Shown: positions 1 to 8,645 of the stretch, in pieces
Layout of the letters: each line of letters begins with the position of its first letter
How positions within the stretch are numbered: position 1 is the stretch's first letter
NCBI GenBank assembly: GCA_025928545.1
Contig: JAICJH010000005.1
Span: forward strand, 1 to 64,000
Length of the DNA: 64,000 bases
Direction: 5' to 3'
Origin: Bryobacteraceae bacterium
GTDB lineage: Bacteria; Acidobacteriota; Terriglobia; Bryobacterales; Bryobacteraceae
Translations under genes and position numbers: made by a program
Notes under the pieces: generated by a model
Told to the model about the DNA's origin: nothing
What the model saw: only the letters and a program-made list of their open reading frames with translations
Database searches by the model: none

Positions 1-1227
1 CCGCCCCGCCCGCTGCCACGTCGAAGCAATGGTCCCCGGATACCCCGCCATCACCACCGCATCGAGCGATCCCACATCGATGCCCAGCTCCAGCGCATTC
101 GTCGCCACCACCGCGCGGATATCGCCCGATCGCAGCCGCTGCTCGATCTCCCGGCGCTCCCTTGGCAAATATCCACCGCGATAACCGCGCACCGATTCCG
201 TCGGCAGCCGCCCCTTATCGCAGGCATCTTTCAAATACGTAACCAACAACTCCGTAGCTAACCGGTTATTCGCAAACACGAGCGTCTGCTGCTGATGATC
301 CAGCAACTCCTGCGCAATGCGCCGCGATTCGTTGATGTAACTTCGCCGGATTCCCAATTGCCGATTCACCACCGGCGGGTTGTAGCAAACGAAAACCTTC
401 TCTCCCGCGGGCGCGCCATTCTGATCGATCAATCCGAACGGCGATTCCATCAGCGTCTCCGCCAGTTCCCTCGGATTCGCAATCGTCGCCGAACACGCCA
501 CAAACTGAGGCTTCGATCCGTAAAACTCACACAGCCGCTTCAGCCGCCGCATGATATTGCCAAGATGGCTGCCGTAAACGCCCCGGTAATAATGCAACTC
601 ATCCACCACGACGTACCGCAGGTTTTCAAACAGCTTCACCCACTTCGTGTGATGCGGCAAAATCCCCGTATGCAGCATGTCCGGATTCGTCAGCACAATA
701 TTGGCGCGCTGCCGGATCGCCCGCCGCGCATCCTGCGGGGTATCGCCGTCATATGTGAACGCGCACAGATCGGACCCCATGTCTTCGATCAGTCCATTCA
801 GCTCATCCAGCTGATCTTCCGCCAGAGCCTTGGTCGGGAAAAGATACATCGCGCGCGCGCCCGGCTCTGCGGTCAAACGGTCCAGCACCGGCAGGTTGTA
901 GCAAAGCGTTTTGCCGCTCGCGGTCGGCGTCACGATCACGACATTCTCGCCGCCCTGCACCTTGGCGCAGGCCAGGGCCTGATGCGTGTACAGCTTGTCG
1001 ATCCCGCGCGAGGCCAGCACTTCCCGCAACTTCGGATTCACCTGTTCCGGAAATCCCGCATACTCGCCAGGCCGCGCCGCAGTCCGCCGGATCGCGCGAA
1101 TCGGGCTGTCCGGATCGAGCGCCATCCGTTCGAACTTGTTCACAACCGGAGTTAATTCGCCTTTATGCCCCGCGCGCGCAGGCAACGCCGGCAACTCGGG
1201 AAACAGCAGAGATAAGGACTCCGACAT
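1..1227 (-). CDS. DEAD/DEAH-box helicase, MrfA/YprA-Hrq1 type (3' end outside window)
   Basis: The reverse strand reads 409 codons without a stop from an ATG at 1227 to the window edge. Visible superfamily 2 motifs are Walker A TPTASGKT (residues 100-107), NPDML (181-185), the Walker B variant DELH within VVVDELHYYRG (about 206-216), SAT (246-248), and WQRAGR of motif VI exactly at the truncated end. The DELHYYRGVYGSH signature is typical of the MrfA (YprA)/Hrq1 group, which are ATP-dependent 3'-5' DNA helicases acting in mitomycin or crosslink repair. The DUF1998 domain with its zinc-binding cysteines, expected downstream, lies outside the window. Role in repair is inferred from family. A purine-rich stretch lies before the ATG but no clean Shine-Dalgarno is present. 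Family assignment is strong, cellular role moderate. Confidence 0.9.
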   Translation of the reverse strand, partial: MSESLSLLFPELPALPARAGHKGELTPVVNKFERMALDPDSPIRAIRRTAARPGEYAGFPEQVNPKLREVLASRGIDKLYTHQALACAKVQGGENVVIVTPTASGKTLCYNLPVLDRLTAEPGARAMYLFPTKALAEDQLDELNGLIEDMGSDLCAFTYDGDTPQDARRAIRQRANIVLTNPDMLHTGILPHHTKWVKLFENLRYVVVDELHYYRGVYGSHLGNIMRRLKRLCEFYGSKPQFVACSATIANPRELAETLMESPFGLIDQNGAPAGEKVFVCYNPPVVNRQLGIRRSYINESRRIAQELLDHQQQTLVFANNRLATELLVTYLKDACDKGRLPTESVRGYRGGYLPRERREIEQRLRSGDIRAVVATNALELGIDVGSLDAVVMAGYPGTIASTWQRAGR

Positions 1228-1272
1228 TCGTCTTTTCTTCGCCTCGGTGTTGTTACTGTACCACGAAGCGAA

Positions 1273-1695
1273 TCAAACGATTCTGGAGTTCTTGTAGGGA
1301 TTGCGAACGACCAGACCACCAAAGCGCTGGCCATCGCTGAAGTCCTCCGTCCACAGAACCGTGGAACCGGTTTCGAGGGCGCTGTTAAGGATCATAGAGT
1401 CAAACCAGGCCAGATTGTAACGGCGCTGCAGATGGATGGCCTCCATAACAGAAGAGTGGTCCGGGCGGTGTATCCGCCACTTCGCAAGGCCCTCGATAAC
1501 GGTTTCCGCTTCGAGACTGGTCATCCGGAACTTTCGCGTCGCGTTGGAGTAGAACTCCATCAGGACTTGTACGCTGAGCGCTCCTGTTCCCGCAAGCAAC
1601 AGACGTTCCAGGAGTGCAATACTCACGGGCTGCTTTTGAACGGCGTCCGAGTCGGATGCATAAAGAAGGACGTTTGTATCAACGAACTCGATCAT
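1273..1695 (-). CDS. PIN-domain ribonuclease toxin (VapC-like)
   Basis: This 140-residue protein begins MIEFVDTNVLLYASD and has the acidic PIN residues Asp6, Glu47, Asp99 (in AWFDSMI) and Asp118 (in WTEDF). PIN domains of this size act as Mg-dependent endoribonucleases, usually cutting tRNA or rRNA when freed from an antitoxin. Its start lies inside the last codons of the RHH gene upstream (17 bp overlap), so the two are translationally coupled, which is the usual arrangement of a toxin-antitoxin operon. RNA target is unknown. It differs from the DUF5615 PIN-like protein at 14980 both in length and in partner type. Confidence 0.88.
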   Translation of the reverse strand: MIEFVDTNVLLYASDSDAVQKQPVSIALLERLLLAGTGALSVQVLMEFYSNATRKFRMTSLEAETVIEGLAKWRIHRPDHSSVMEAIHLQRRYNLAWFDSMILNSALETGSTVLWTEDFSDGQRFGGLVVRNPYKNSRIV

Positions 1696-1927
1696 AGAGT
1701 TCTTCGCGCGTCCATCCGATTTCGTCTCCGATGCCTCGGCCCGGGGAGTTCCTCATGTGTTCGATCAGCTTCCGTCCGCGCTCATCGTAGTCGTCTTCAT
1801 CAAGGATCATCTTCGAAATCGCGCTCTCGGCGAAAGCCGACATAGACACATTTCTCTTCGCCGCCGAGACGCGAAGCTTTTGCAGCAACGCTTTAGGCAG
1901 GCTCAGAGTGACATTCTGTTTTTCCAC
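1679..1927 (-). CDS. Ribbon-helix-helix antitoxin
   Basis: The 82-residue product has an N-terminal ribbon-helix-helix: a beta strand (NVTLSLPKALLQKL) followed by two helices (VSAAKRNVSMSAFAESAISKMI). The acidic and aromatic C-terminal half (EDDYDERGRKL, GWTREELYDRV) is the kind of tail that wraps a PIN toxin. The start codon is GTG at 1927; there is no Shine-Dalgarno. A TACACT hexamer ends 7 nt before it, suggesting a leaderless message, and the repressor's own likely operator overlaps that hexamer. The protein should bind the operator at 1935-1978 and neutralise the PIN toxin encoded directly after it. Confidence 0.85.
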   Translation of the reverse strand: MEKQNVTLSLPKALLQKLRVSAAKRNVSMSAFAESAISKMILDEDDYDERGRKLIEHMRNSPGRGIGDEIGWTREELYDRVR

Positions 1928-1934
1928 GTAAACC

Positions 1935-1978
1935 AGTGTAGCACATAAACAAGTGCTACACGCGAACCTGTGCTACAC
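1935..1978 (-). promoter_or_regulatory. Toxin-antitoxin promoter with three 9-bp operator sites
   Basis: GTGTAGCAC at 1936-1944 is followed by its exact inverse GTGCTACAC at 1953-1961 and a second GTGCTACAC at 1970-1978. All three begin 17 bp apart. A -10-like TACACT (minus strand, 1940-1935) lies within the first site, 7 nt before the antitoxin GTG. RHH antitoxins autoregulate through short repeated sites, so this is a plausible operator. The third site overlaps the last codons and stop of the HEAT-repeat gene upstream. Confidence 0.7.
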
Positions 1979-3064
1979 GTCTCTCCCCCGGAAACTGCCA
2001 TCCAGGCGTGGCGCGAATGAATCCTCCCCAATCCCGTCTTCAGGCACGGCGCAATCTGTCTGAATCGGATGGGGTTTCTCCGCTAAACCCGCCAGCGCCT
2101 TTTCTTCAATTACATCCGCGGACCTTTCAATCTCCGCGCGCCGTATCTCAGCCAAAGCCAGCAACGCCGCCCGACGTACTTTCGGGCTCTCATCCCGCAG
2201 CAGTTCCTTCAGCCGGATCACAAATCCCGTCAGCCTGGTCCGTCCCATGACCCAGGCGGCGGTCACGCGCCTCTCCGGCGTTTCCGCAAATGACAAATCC
2301 AGGGTCTTTTCCAGCACGCCGGATCCCGCCAGGTGCAAACCAATCAGCGCATTGCCTGCAACACGATTGTTTTCGTCCTCGCAGCATTGCTCCAGCAGAC
2401 ACAACGTATCCGCCGCAGTCGAGCCCCAGGCGGATTCCACCACGTTGGCGCGCAGTCGCGGGTCCTCCTGATTCAACTGGTTCTTCATCCATCCGCAACG
2501 ACCCACCCGGCGGCCAACAAACAACGCGGCCCGCGATGCAATGCGCGGATCTCCGTTATACGGCAGGCGTCCCATCAGCGACATCAGCCGCTGACCTTCC
2601 GAAACCTGATCCAGGATATCGATAGCGCGCACCGCCCGCAGCCCGGTCAGGACTCTGCCATTCGCAGCTACTTTCCCGCGGGGCAGCCGTCGGGCCAGCC
2701 GAAAATCCAGCGTTCTGTCGACGGCCCGGATCTTCCGAAAGAGCTCTACCGCGTTCGCCAGCGAAAAACGTTTCGAATCCGTCAGAAACTCCGGCAACTC
2801 AGGTTGCTGACTGAGCAAAGCAGTCATGCAACGATATCCCGCCGAGTCGTCGCCCGCCTCCAGCAATCTTGCCGCACTTTCCATGAAAGCCTCGGGAAAT
2901 TGCCGCGCCAATGCCGCCAGAATCTGCAAACTCTTCGGATTTGTACCGAATTGATCCACCACCCGCTTAAGAGAAGCGCCAAAATCCCCCGGCTCACCGG
3001 AACACGGGATTTCGCGACCGCTCACCGCGGATACCATGGTTCTCTGTTCGGCACATTCGCCCAA
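1973..3064 (-). CDS. HEAT-repeat protein
   Basis: A 363-residue soluble protein. The middle and C-terminal part consists of helical pairs with HEAT character, for example RIASRAALFVGRRVGR, RLRANVVESAWG, NRVAGNALIGLHLAG and SPKVRRAALLALAEIR. HEAT repeats make superhelical scaffolds for protein binding; no catalytic motif is visible. No signal peptide is evident. The start is uncertain: TTG at 3064 gives the longest product, and an internal ATG at 3037 (reading MVSAVSGREIP) is an equally good candidate. It is encoded just upstream of the antitoxin gene but its end overlaps the operator rather than the coding region, so co-transcription is not required. The function is unknown. Confidence 0.72.
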   Translation of the reverse strand: MGECAEQRTMVSAVSGREIPCSGEPGDFGASLKRVVDQFGTNPKSLQILAALARQFPEAFMESAARLLEAGDDSAGYRCMTALLSQQPELPEFLTDSKRFSLANAVELFRKIRAVDRTLDFRLARRLPRGKVAANGRVLTGLRAVRAIDILDQVSEGQRLMSLMGRLPYNGDPRIASRAALFVGRRVGRCGWMKNQLNQEDPRLRANVVESAWGSTAADTLCLLEQCCEDENNRVAGNALIGLHLAGSGVLEKTLDLSFAETPERRVTAAWVMGRTRLTGFVIRLKELLRDESPKVRRAALLALAEIRRAEIERSADVIEEKALAGLAEKPHPIQTDCAVPEDGIGEDSFAPRLDGSFRGRDV

Positions 3065-3131
3065 CTACTTTAGTGGGAATATCGTACGACTTCCCCTGCC
3101 CGGTCCGCCCGCCGTGCGACAATTCTAATCG

Positions 3132-5438
3132 ATGCGAAGGGTTTGGCAGGCGGGAAAATCGCGCCCCGCGATGCTGTTGCTGGCATTGACCGCCGCCGCT
3201 GTTCTGGCCCAGCAGCCTCCCCCTCGAAATCAACCCACCCGGCCGCCTGTCGCCTCCAACGCGTACGTCGACGCCGCCCTCTGCGCCACCTGCCATGCCG
3301 GCATCGCCGCCACCTTTGCCAAAACCGGCATGGGCCGTTCCTTCGCGAAAATCACTCCGGATACTCCCGTTGAGCCTTTCGCCGACAAGCCCTTCTATCA
3401 CGCGGCGTCCGACAGCTATTTCTCCATGCTGGTGCGCGATGGCAAAACATATCAGCGCCGCTGGCAGCTCGGCCACAACGGCCAGGAAATCAACATCGAA
3501 GAGAAGTCAGTCGATTACGTCCTCGGCTCCGGCAATCACGGCCGCACCTATCTCCACCTCACCACACGCAACGGACTCCAGCAACTCCCGCTCGGCTGGT
3601 ACTCGGAAAACGGTGGCACCTGGGCCATGCTCCCAGGCTTCGACCGCGCCGAGTATCCGGCCTCCCAGCGCCCCGTGCACTACGAGTGCATGTTCTGCCA
3701 TAACGCCTATCCAAAGATTCCCAAAGCCAACGAAGAGGAGGGCGCGGAGCCCGTCTACCAAATTCCGCTGCCCAACGGAATCGATTGCCAGCGCTGCCAC
3801 GGCCCCGGCCGCAACCATATCGACACCATTGCGAAACCCGGCGTGACCACCGAACAAATCCGCGCCTCCATCGTCAACCCGAAGCGCCTCTCTCCGGACC
3901 GCGAAATGGAAGTCTGCATGGAATGCCACCTCGAAACCTCGAGTCTCAAACTCCCGCATTCCGTGCAGCGTCGCAATCGCGCGCCGTTCTCTTATGTCCC
4001 CGGCCAGCCGCTCGAAAGTTTTGAACTCACCTTCGACCGCGAGCCCGGCAAGAACACCCGCTTCGAAGTTGCCAATGCCGCGTATGCCCTGCGCAAGTCT
4101 CAGTGCTTTCTGAAAACTCAAGCCAACGCCGCAGATCGCCAATTGCGCTGCACTACCTGCCATGACCCGCACGATATTCCGCGCGGCCAGGAGGCCACCA
4201 CGCACTACAACGGCGTTTGCCGTACCTGCCACGGCTCTGAATTCACCCGCGCAGTCGCCGCCGCCACGCATCCGGCAAATCCGGATTGCATCAGTTGCCA
4301 TATGCCCAAACGCCGCACCGACGATGCCATTCACATCGTCATGACGGACCATTTCATCAGGCGAACACCGCCGGCAAATCCGCTGGCGCCCAAATCTGAA
4401 TACTACGAATCCGACGCCAACTCCTATAAAGGAGCAGTCCTCCCCTACTACCCGGCGAAACTTTCTCCCACACCTGAAAATCTGCTCGACGTCGCCGTAG
4501 CCCAGGTCCGCGACGGCAGCAATCGGAAAGAAGGCATTCCCCAACTCGCCGAACTGCTCCGCAAGTATCAGCCGGCCAACGCGGGCTATTACGCCGCCCT
4601 CGCGGAAGCCTTCCACGCCGCGGGAGATCCCGTCCGCTCCACGCAATATTTCGACGAGGCGCTGCGCCACGCCCCCAACTCAACCGTCATCCTCCTGCAA
4701 CTCGGCAATGCCGAGGTGGAGTGGCAGCAGTGGCCGAAAGCCGAAGCAACCCTGCGCCGCGTCGTCGCCCGCACCCCAGCCGATCCCGTCGCCTGGGGAC
4801 TTCTCGGGCAGGCTCTGTTCCAGCAGAACCATAACGTCGAGGCCCGCGCCGCACTCGAGAAATCCATTGCGCTCGATCCCGATCTCGCCGACCCGCATAA
4901 CTACCTCGGCGCGATGTTGGTCCGCGCCGGCAACCTCCCGGCAGCCGAAAAGGAATTTCGCGCCGCGCTGGAACACATGCCGAACAACGCCGAATGGGAA
5001 TCCAACCTCGCAGGCCTGCTCGCCTCCGAAGGTTCCGTCGCGGAAGCCCGTTATCTCTTCGAGCGCAGCATCAAACTCAAGCCCGACGCCATCCCCGCCC
5101 GCATCAACTATGCCAGGCTGCTCGCGAATCTCAATCTCAATGCTGACGCCGCTAAACAGGCGGAAGCAGCGGTGGCCATCGATGCGAGCGTCGCCCCCGC
5201 TCACGAATTGTGGGGAGTCCTTCTCTCCATGCTGAAGGACCCCGACGGCGCCATCCGCGAACTCACCCTGGCCGTCAAGCTCCAGCCCGATTTCTGGCGC
5301 GCGCACTACGAATTAGGAATGGCTCTCGGCGCGAAAGGCGACATCGCCGGAGCAACCTCCCACCTGCGAACCGCCGCGCAGGGTACCGATCCCCAGGCTA
5401 AAGCCGCCGCCCTTCAGGTCCTGCAAAACACCCGCTGA
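3132..5438 (+). CDS. Secreted seven-heme cytochrome c fused to TPR repeats
   Basis: The 768-residue protein starts with a signal peptide (LLLALTAAAVLAQ, about residues 15-27). Seven CXXCH heme c sites follow: CATCH 51, CMFCH 186, CQRCH 219, CMECH 262, CTTCH 340, CRTCH 363 and CISCH 386. From about residue 480 to the end there are some eight tetratricopeptide repeats. The N-terminal half resembles the multiheme proteins of the cytochrome c554 / doubled-CXXCH group, and fusion to TPRs is common in Acidobacteriota. It is periplasmic or outer-membrane facing and should carry electrons; the acceptor is unknown and no other electron-transfer gene adjoins it. The ATG at 3132 has no Shine-Dalgarno, and a weak GACAAT lies 8 nt upstream. 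Confidence 0.9.
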   Translation: MRRVWQAGKSRPAMLLLALTAAAVLAQQPPPRNQPTRPPVASNAYVDAALCATCHAGIAATFAKTGMGRSFAKITPDTPVEPFADKPFYHAASDSYFSMLVRDGKTYQRRWQLGHNGQEINIEEKSVDYVLGSGNHGRTYLHLTTRNGLQQLPLGWYSENGGTWAMLPGFDRAEYPASQRPVHYECMFCHNAYPKIPKANEEEGAEPVYQIPLPNGIDCQRCHGPGRNHIDTIAKPGVTTEQIRASIVNPKRLSPDREMEVCMECHLETSSLKLPHSVQRRNRAPFSYVPGQPLESFELTFDREPGKNTRFEVANAAYALRKSQCFLKTQANAADRQLRCTTCHDPHDIPRGQEATTHYNGVCRTCHGSEFTRAVAAATHPANPDCISCHMPKRRTDDAIHIVMTDHFIRRTPPANPLAPKSEYYESDANSYKGAVLPYYPAKLSPTPENLLDVAVAQVRDGSNRKEGIPQLAELLRKYQPANAGYYAALAEAFHAAGDPVRSTQYFDEALRHAPNSTVILLQLGNAEVEWQQWPKAEATLRRVVARTPADPVAWGLLGQALFQQNHNVEARAALEKSIALDPDLADPHNYLGAMLVRAGNLPAAEKEFRAALEHMPNNAEWESNLAGLLASEGSVAEARYLFERSIKLKPDAIPARINYARLLANLNLNADAAKQAEAAVAIDASVAPAHELWGVLLSMLKDPDGAIRELTLAVKLQPDFWRAHYELGMALGAKGDIAGATSHLRTAAQGTDPQAKAAALQVLQNTR

Positions 5439-5470
5439 CTACCGTCGGGCGCAAAAAAACTACGGCTTCC

Positions 5471-5494
5471 GAGCCACGCGCGCAAGCAAGTGGT
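5471..5494 (+). repeat. Dispersed repeat copy 1 (GAGCC[A/G]CGCGCG type)
   Basis: The sequence begins GAGCCACGCGCGCAAGCAAG and continues TGGT. It closely matches 17499-17528 and more distantly 14170-14204. This copy is intergenic, between the cytochrome and TIGR03435 genes. With only three copies in the window the family is a suggestion, not proof. Confidence 0.45.
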
Positions 5495-5601
5495 GCGTAC
5501 TGCCGGAGTTGGCATTCTTGCGTCGGAAAGTAAGTAAGCCGTTCCCATTAAACCCGGACATTCCCCGCTCAAATCCTGTATCGTTGATTGTGGAGTTCAA
5601 C

Positions 5602-6507
5602 TTGAAGTTCACGCCCGCCATTATCCTCGTCATCGCAGCCACTGCCGCGCTGGCGCAATCCCCGCAGTTTGAAGTCGCAACAGTCAAACCCGCCTCCGAA
5701 GAGCAACTCACGGCCGCCATCAGAGCGGGACAGCGGCCGCACTTCGGCATCACCGTCGAGAAGGGCAGAGCCGAGTTCTCATACCAGCCTTTGATCGCTC
5801 TCATAGAATTCGCCTATGGCGTTCCGCCCTGGCAGTTAACGGGGCCGGACATGCTGAAGACCGAACGTTTCGATATCCTCGCCAAACTACCCGCCGGCGC
5901 CACCGATGAGCAGGCCCCGCTGATGCTCCAGGCCCTTCTCGCGGAGCGCTTCGGACTCAAGCTTCATCGGGAGAAGAAGGAGCTTCAGATCTATGCCCTT
6001 GTCGTGGGCAAGAACGGCCTGAACCCAAAGAAGATGAAGCCCGCCACCACGGACGAGATTCCACCCGAGCCGATGCCCGGCGACGTGACGCAGTCCACCC
6101 CCTTCGGTAAGATGACACGGCGCGAAATACCGGGCAAAGGGATGGTTGCATTCCTGCCCGGCATGGGCACATTGAAAGCCGGGCCCGCGGCCGGAGGCGC
6201 CGCACAACATATCGAAATGTCGAACCTGACCACCCTGCGCTTCGTTCAGCTTCTGTCCTCCGAGGGCGACCGCCTGGTTGTTGACAACACGAACCTCAAA
6301 GGTTCTTACGAAGCGTCGTTTGATATCTCGATGGACGCGCCACCACCACCCCCGGGCGGCGGCAACGGCGGCCCCATGCTGGAAGCGCCGCGCCCCAATC
6401 CAATGCTCCAGGTCGTTGAACAATTGGGCCTGAAGCTTGAGCCGCGCAAAGATCAGGTGGAAATGATCGTCATCGACCACATCGAAAAAACGCCCACCGA
6501 CAACTGA
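5602..6507 (+). CDS. TIGR03435 family secreted protein
   Basis: The mature protein begins with QFEVATVKPAS, the hallmark of the TIGR03435 (Solibacter-expanded, DUF3738) family. I place the start at TTG 5602 (reading MKFTPAIILVIAATAALAQ): it gives a clean signal peptide and has TGGAG at 5591-5595, six bases upstream. An in-frame TTG at 5509 would add a 31-residue non-signal extension. The product has about 301 residues, of which the central part (FGLKLHREKKELQIYALVVGKNG) and the C-terminal part (VVEQLGLKLEPRKDQVEMIVIDHIE) are typical of the family. A proline/glycine-rich linker (PPPPPGGGNGG) precedes the C-terminus. The family has no assigned function; members are often next to sigma factors or BlaR-like genes, which are not seen here. 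Confidence 0.9.
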   Translation: MKFTPAIILVIAATAALAQSPQFEVATVKPASEEQLTAAIRAGQRPHFGITVEKGRAEFSYQPLIALIEFAYGVPPWQLTGPDMLKTERFDILAKLPAGATDEQAPLMLQALLAERFGLKLHREKKELQIYALVVGKNGLNPKKMKPATTDEIPPEPMPGDVTQSTPFGKMTRREIPGKGMVAFLPGMGTLKAGPAAGGAAQHIEMSNLTTLRFVQLLSSEGDRLVVDNTNLKGSYEASFDISMDAPPPPPGGGNGGPMLEAPRPNPMLQVVEQLGLKLEPRKDQVEMIVIDHIEKTPTDN

Positions 6508-6639
6508 CGCCAACCTGTCCGCACCCGGCGTGCATCGGCGGCTGAATTCGGCATTCGCCGGTTCCCTCCCGCCACTCGCCGAAAACCTCGTGAGTTCCTC
6601 CTCACCCCGCCCTAAACTCGAAATCGAGGTACAAACGTA

Positions 6640-6822
6640 ATGAGAATCTACCCCGGCGCGGTTGCCGTTCCCCTCTGTCTGATACTCGCCGGCATCCTCC
6701 TTGCCCTCGATCGCTTCGGTATCATTCAGGTCGGCCACCTCTGGTCTCTCTGGCCCGTCATCCTCATCGCCAGCGGTATGGAGAAACTGTATCTTTGGAC
6801 CATCACACAGGATCGCCGATGA
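6640..6822 (+). CDS. Small DUF5668-like membrane protein
   Basis: A 60-residue protein made almost wholly of two membrane segments (AVAVPLCLILAGILLALDRF and LWSLWPVILIASGMEKLYLW). This matches the DUF5668/LiaI-LiaF membrane hairpin. GAGG lies nine bases before the ATG. Its TGA overlaps the ATG of the LiaF-like gene (ATGA at 6819), so the two are coupled. It heads a four-gene run ending with a two-component system, which suggests a role in sensing or relaying envelope state; that role is inference. Confidence 0.75.
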   Translation: MRIYPGAVAVPLCLILAGILLALDRFGIIQVGHLWSLWPVILIASGMEKLYLWTITQDRR

Positions 6823-7604
6823 ATCCGCCCCCCAACAACCCGCCCCCGGAAGTCTCCACCAGGGATTTCAGCTCCGGCCGACGCCAGTTCCCCGCGGTCG
6901 TCCTGATCGTCTTCGGCGCGCTGCTGTTTCTGGACAATCTCGGTCTCATCCCGTTTGCCCACCTCCGCGCTTACTGGCCCCTCGTATTTGTCGCCTTCGG
7001 CGTCGTCCAGTTGAATCGCCGTCGCGGTACTTGCTGCATTGTCTGGCCGTGGACCATGATTGCCCTTGGAATCCTGCTCACCCTCGGCAATATTGGCCTT
7101 CGCGTCGTGAACATGCGCACCCTGTGGCCTCTTTTCCTCATCGCCGTCGGCCTCAGCATGTTATTCCGCCGCCCCGGTTGGGGTCGTCGGCCAGGTTCGG
7201 ATCGCCGGCCGTACGGAAATTTTGCCCCCGGCGAACGGTTTCAAGGCCGCACCTCGGACAACATCCATCACGAAAATGCCGCCTTCGCCAGCATCAACCG
7301 CCGCGTGGATTCACCCAACTTCGAAGGCGCCGATCTCAATGTCACCTTTGGCGAACTCAAACTGGACCTGCGCGGCGCCACAATCTCCACTCCGAATAAA
7401 CAAGCCATCGTCGAGACCAACGCTTCTTTCGGAGCCATCAAACTGCGCGTTCCCGAATCGTGGAAGATCGTCGTGGAGGGTAGCGCCGTCTTCGGCGCGT
7501 ACGAAGATAAAACGGTCCCGCCGCGGCCCGTGCCTGGCATCGATCCGCCCACTCTCATCATTCGCGGCAACGCCTCCTTCGGCGCCGTCGAAATCGAAAA
7601 CTGA
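6819..7604 (+). CDS. LiaF-like membrane protein
   Basis: The start is the ATG at 6819 overlapping the previous stop, giving 261 residues beginning MNPPPNNPPPEVST. The N-terminal half has four hydrophobic segments arranged as two DUF5668-type hairpins (LIVFGALLFLDNLGLIPF, AYWPLVFVAFGVV, TMIALGILLTLGNIG, LWPLFLIAVGLSMLF). The C-terminal soluble part, from about residue 150, has the repeated short beta-strand pattern (NFEGADLNVTFGELKLDLRGA, ASFGAIKLRVPESWKI, NASFGAVEIEN ending) of the LiaF/YvqF C-terminal domain. In Firmicutes LiaF restrains the LiaS kinase in the cell-wall antibiotic response. Here the kinase nine bases downstream is LytS-type, so analogous control is plausible but unproven. 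Confidence 0.8.
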   Translation: MNPPPNNPPPEVSTRDFSSGRRQFPAVVLIVFGALLFLDNLGLIPFAHLRAYWPLVFVAFGVVQLNRRRGTCCIVWPWTMIALGILLTLGNIGLRVVNMRTLWPLFLIAVGLSMLFRRPGWGRRPGSDRRPYGNFAPGERFQGRTSDNIHHENAAFASINRRVDSPNFEGADLNVTFGELKLDLRGATISTPNKQAIVETNASFGAIKLRVPESWKIVVEGSAVFGAYEDKTVPPRPVPGIDPPTLIIRGNASFGAVEIEN

Positions 7605-7613
7605 TCCAGTCGA

Positions 7614-8645
7614 ATGCATCCTCTGTTTAAGCATTGGCGTCGGTTCCTGCTCTACGTAGCGGCGTGGATAGAGTTGGGCGTCGTTCTCGGCATAGTCGCG
7701 CCGGCGCACGCGAATGTCACCCGCCTCGAAGCCCTCGCCTTCCTGGTCCCCCTCATGCTGGTGCTGGGCTTGGTTTGCCTTGCCCCATACTACGTGTGCC
7801 GTACGGCTCCGCTGCGCGCCGCGGCATGGAGAAACCTTCTTCAGAACCATTTGCTGGGCGCTGCAGTCGCGTCCGCCGGTGTCGTCCTGGCCGGAAGGTT
7901 GATCGCGGGAATTCTGTCTTCCGCGTGGCCGGGCCTTGACACGGGGTTCGCCAACGCCACAGTAATCTTCACAGTCTTCGTCACTCTCACCTGGCTGCTT
8001 TCCGCGTCTCTCTACTATGCATTTATCGAAATCGAATCCTCGCGCCGCGCGGAAGTGCTGGCGCGCGAAGCTCAGCTCAAAGCCCTGAAGGCGCAGATCA
8101 ATCCGCACTTCCTCTTTAACAGCCTGAATTCCATCAGCGCCCTGACTTCCATCGATCCCGCCCGCGCCCGCGAAATGTGCATCGGCCTTGCCGATTTCCT
8201 CCGCGCCTCACTCCGCCTCGGCGAACGCGACACGGTTCCGTTCGGCGAAGAACTCGCCCTCACCAACATGTATCTCGGCGTGGAACAGGCCCGTTTCGGA
8301 GACCGCCTCCGCCTCGTCCGCGATATCGACCCCGCCTGCGACACCTGCGAAGTCCCCGCCCTTCTCATCCAGCCCCTGGTGGAAAACGCCGTCAAACACG
8401 GCATTGCCATGATGGCCGAAGGCGGCGAGATCCTTCTTTCCGGCCATCGCGACCGCGACCGCTTCCGCTTCTCCGTCTCCAATCCGTTCGATCCCGATGC
8501 CCCCGTCCAGCTTCGCAACGGCATTGGCCTGCGCAATGTCAAAGCACGCCTCGAAGCCCGCTACGGCAGCGCCGCCAACATGCGGGTTGAAGCCACCGAA
8601 CGAAGTTACCAGGTGACTGTCACACTGCCGGTGAAAACATCATGA
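7614..8645 (+). CDS. LytS-type sensor histidine kinase
   Basis: A 343-residue kinase with four N-terminal membrane segments (roughly residues 10-30, 40-62, 82-104, 113-135). A short coiled coil leads to the His_kinase (PF06580) region QINPHFLFNSLNSISAL, where His165 is the phosphorylation site. The ATP-binding domain shows the N box LVENAVKHGI and the G box GIGLRNVKARLEARYG. There is no large sensory domain, so the stimulus is likely sensed in the membrane or through the LiaF-like partner encoded just before. Its TGA overlaps the ATG of the LytTR regulator, its probable partner. Confidence 0.93.
   Translation: MHPLFKHWRRFLLYVAAWIELGVVLGIVAPAHANVTRLEALAFLVPLMLVLGLVCLAPYYVCRTAPLRAAAWRNLLQNHLLGAAVASAGVVLAGRLIAGILSSAWPGLDTGFANATVIFTVFVTLTWLLSASLYYAFIEIESSRRAEVLAREAQLKALKAQINPHFLFNSLNSISALTSIDPARAREMCIGLADFLRASLRLGERDTVPFGEELALTNMYLGVEQARFGDRLRLVRDIDPACDTCEVPALLIQPLVENAVKHGIAMMAEGGEILLSGHRDRDRFRFSVSNPFDPDAPVQLRNGIGLRNVKARLEARYGSAANMRVEATERSYQVTVTLPVKTS

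Noticed and set aside
3507-4670. Long minus-strand frame opposite the multiheme cytochrome
   Set aside because: The CXXCH motifs and TPRs belong to the plus strand; the antisense product is low-complexity Gly/Ala/Arg.
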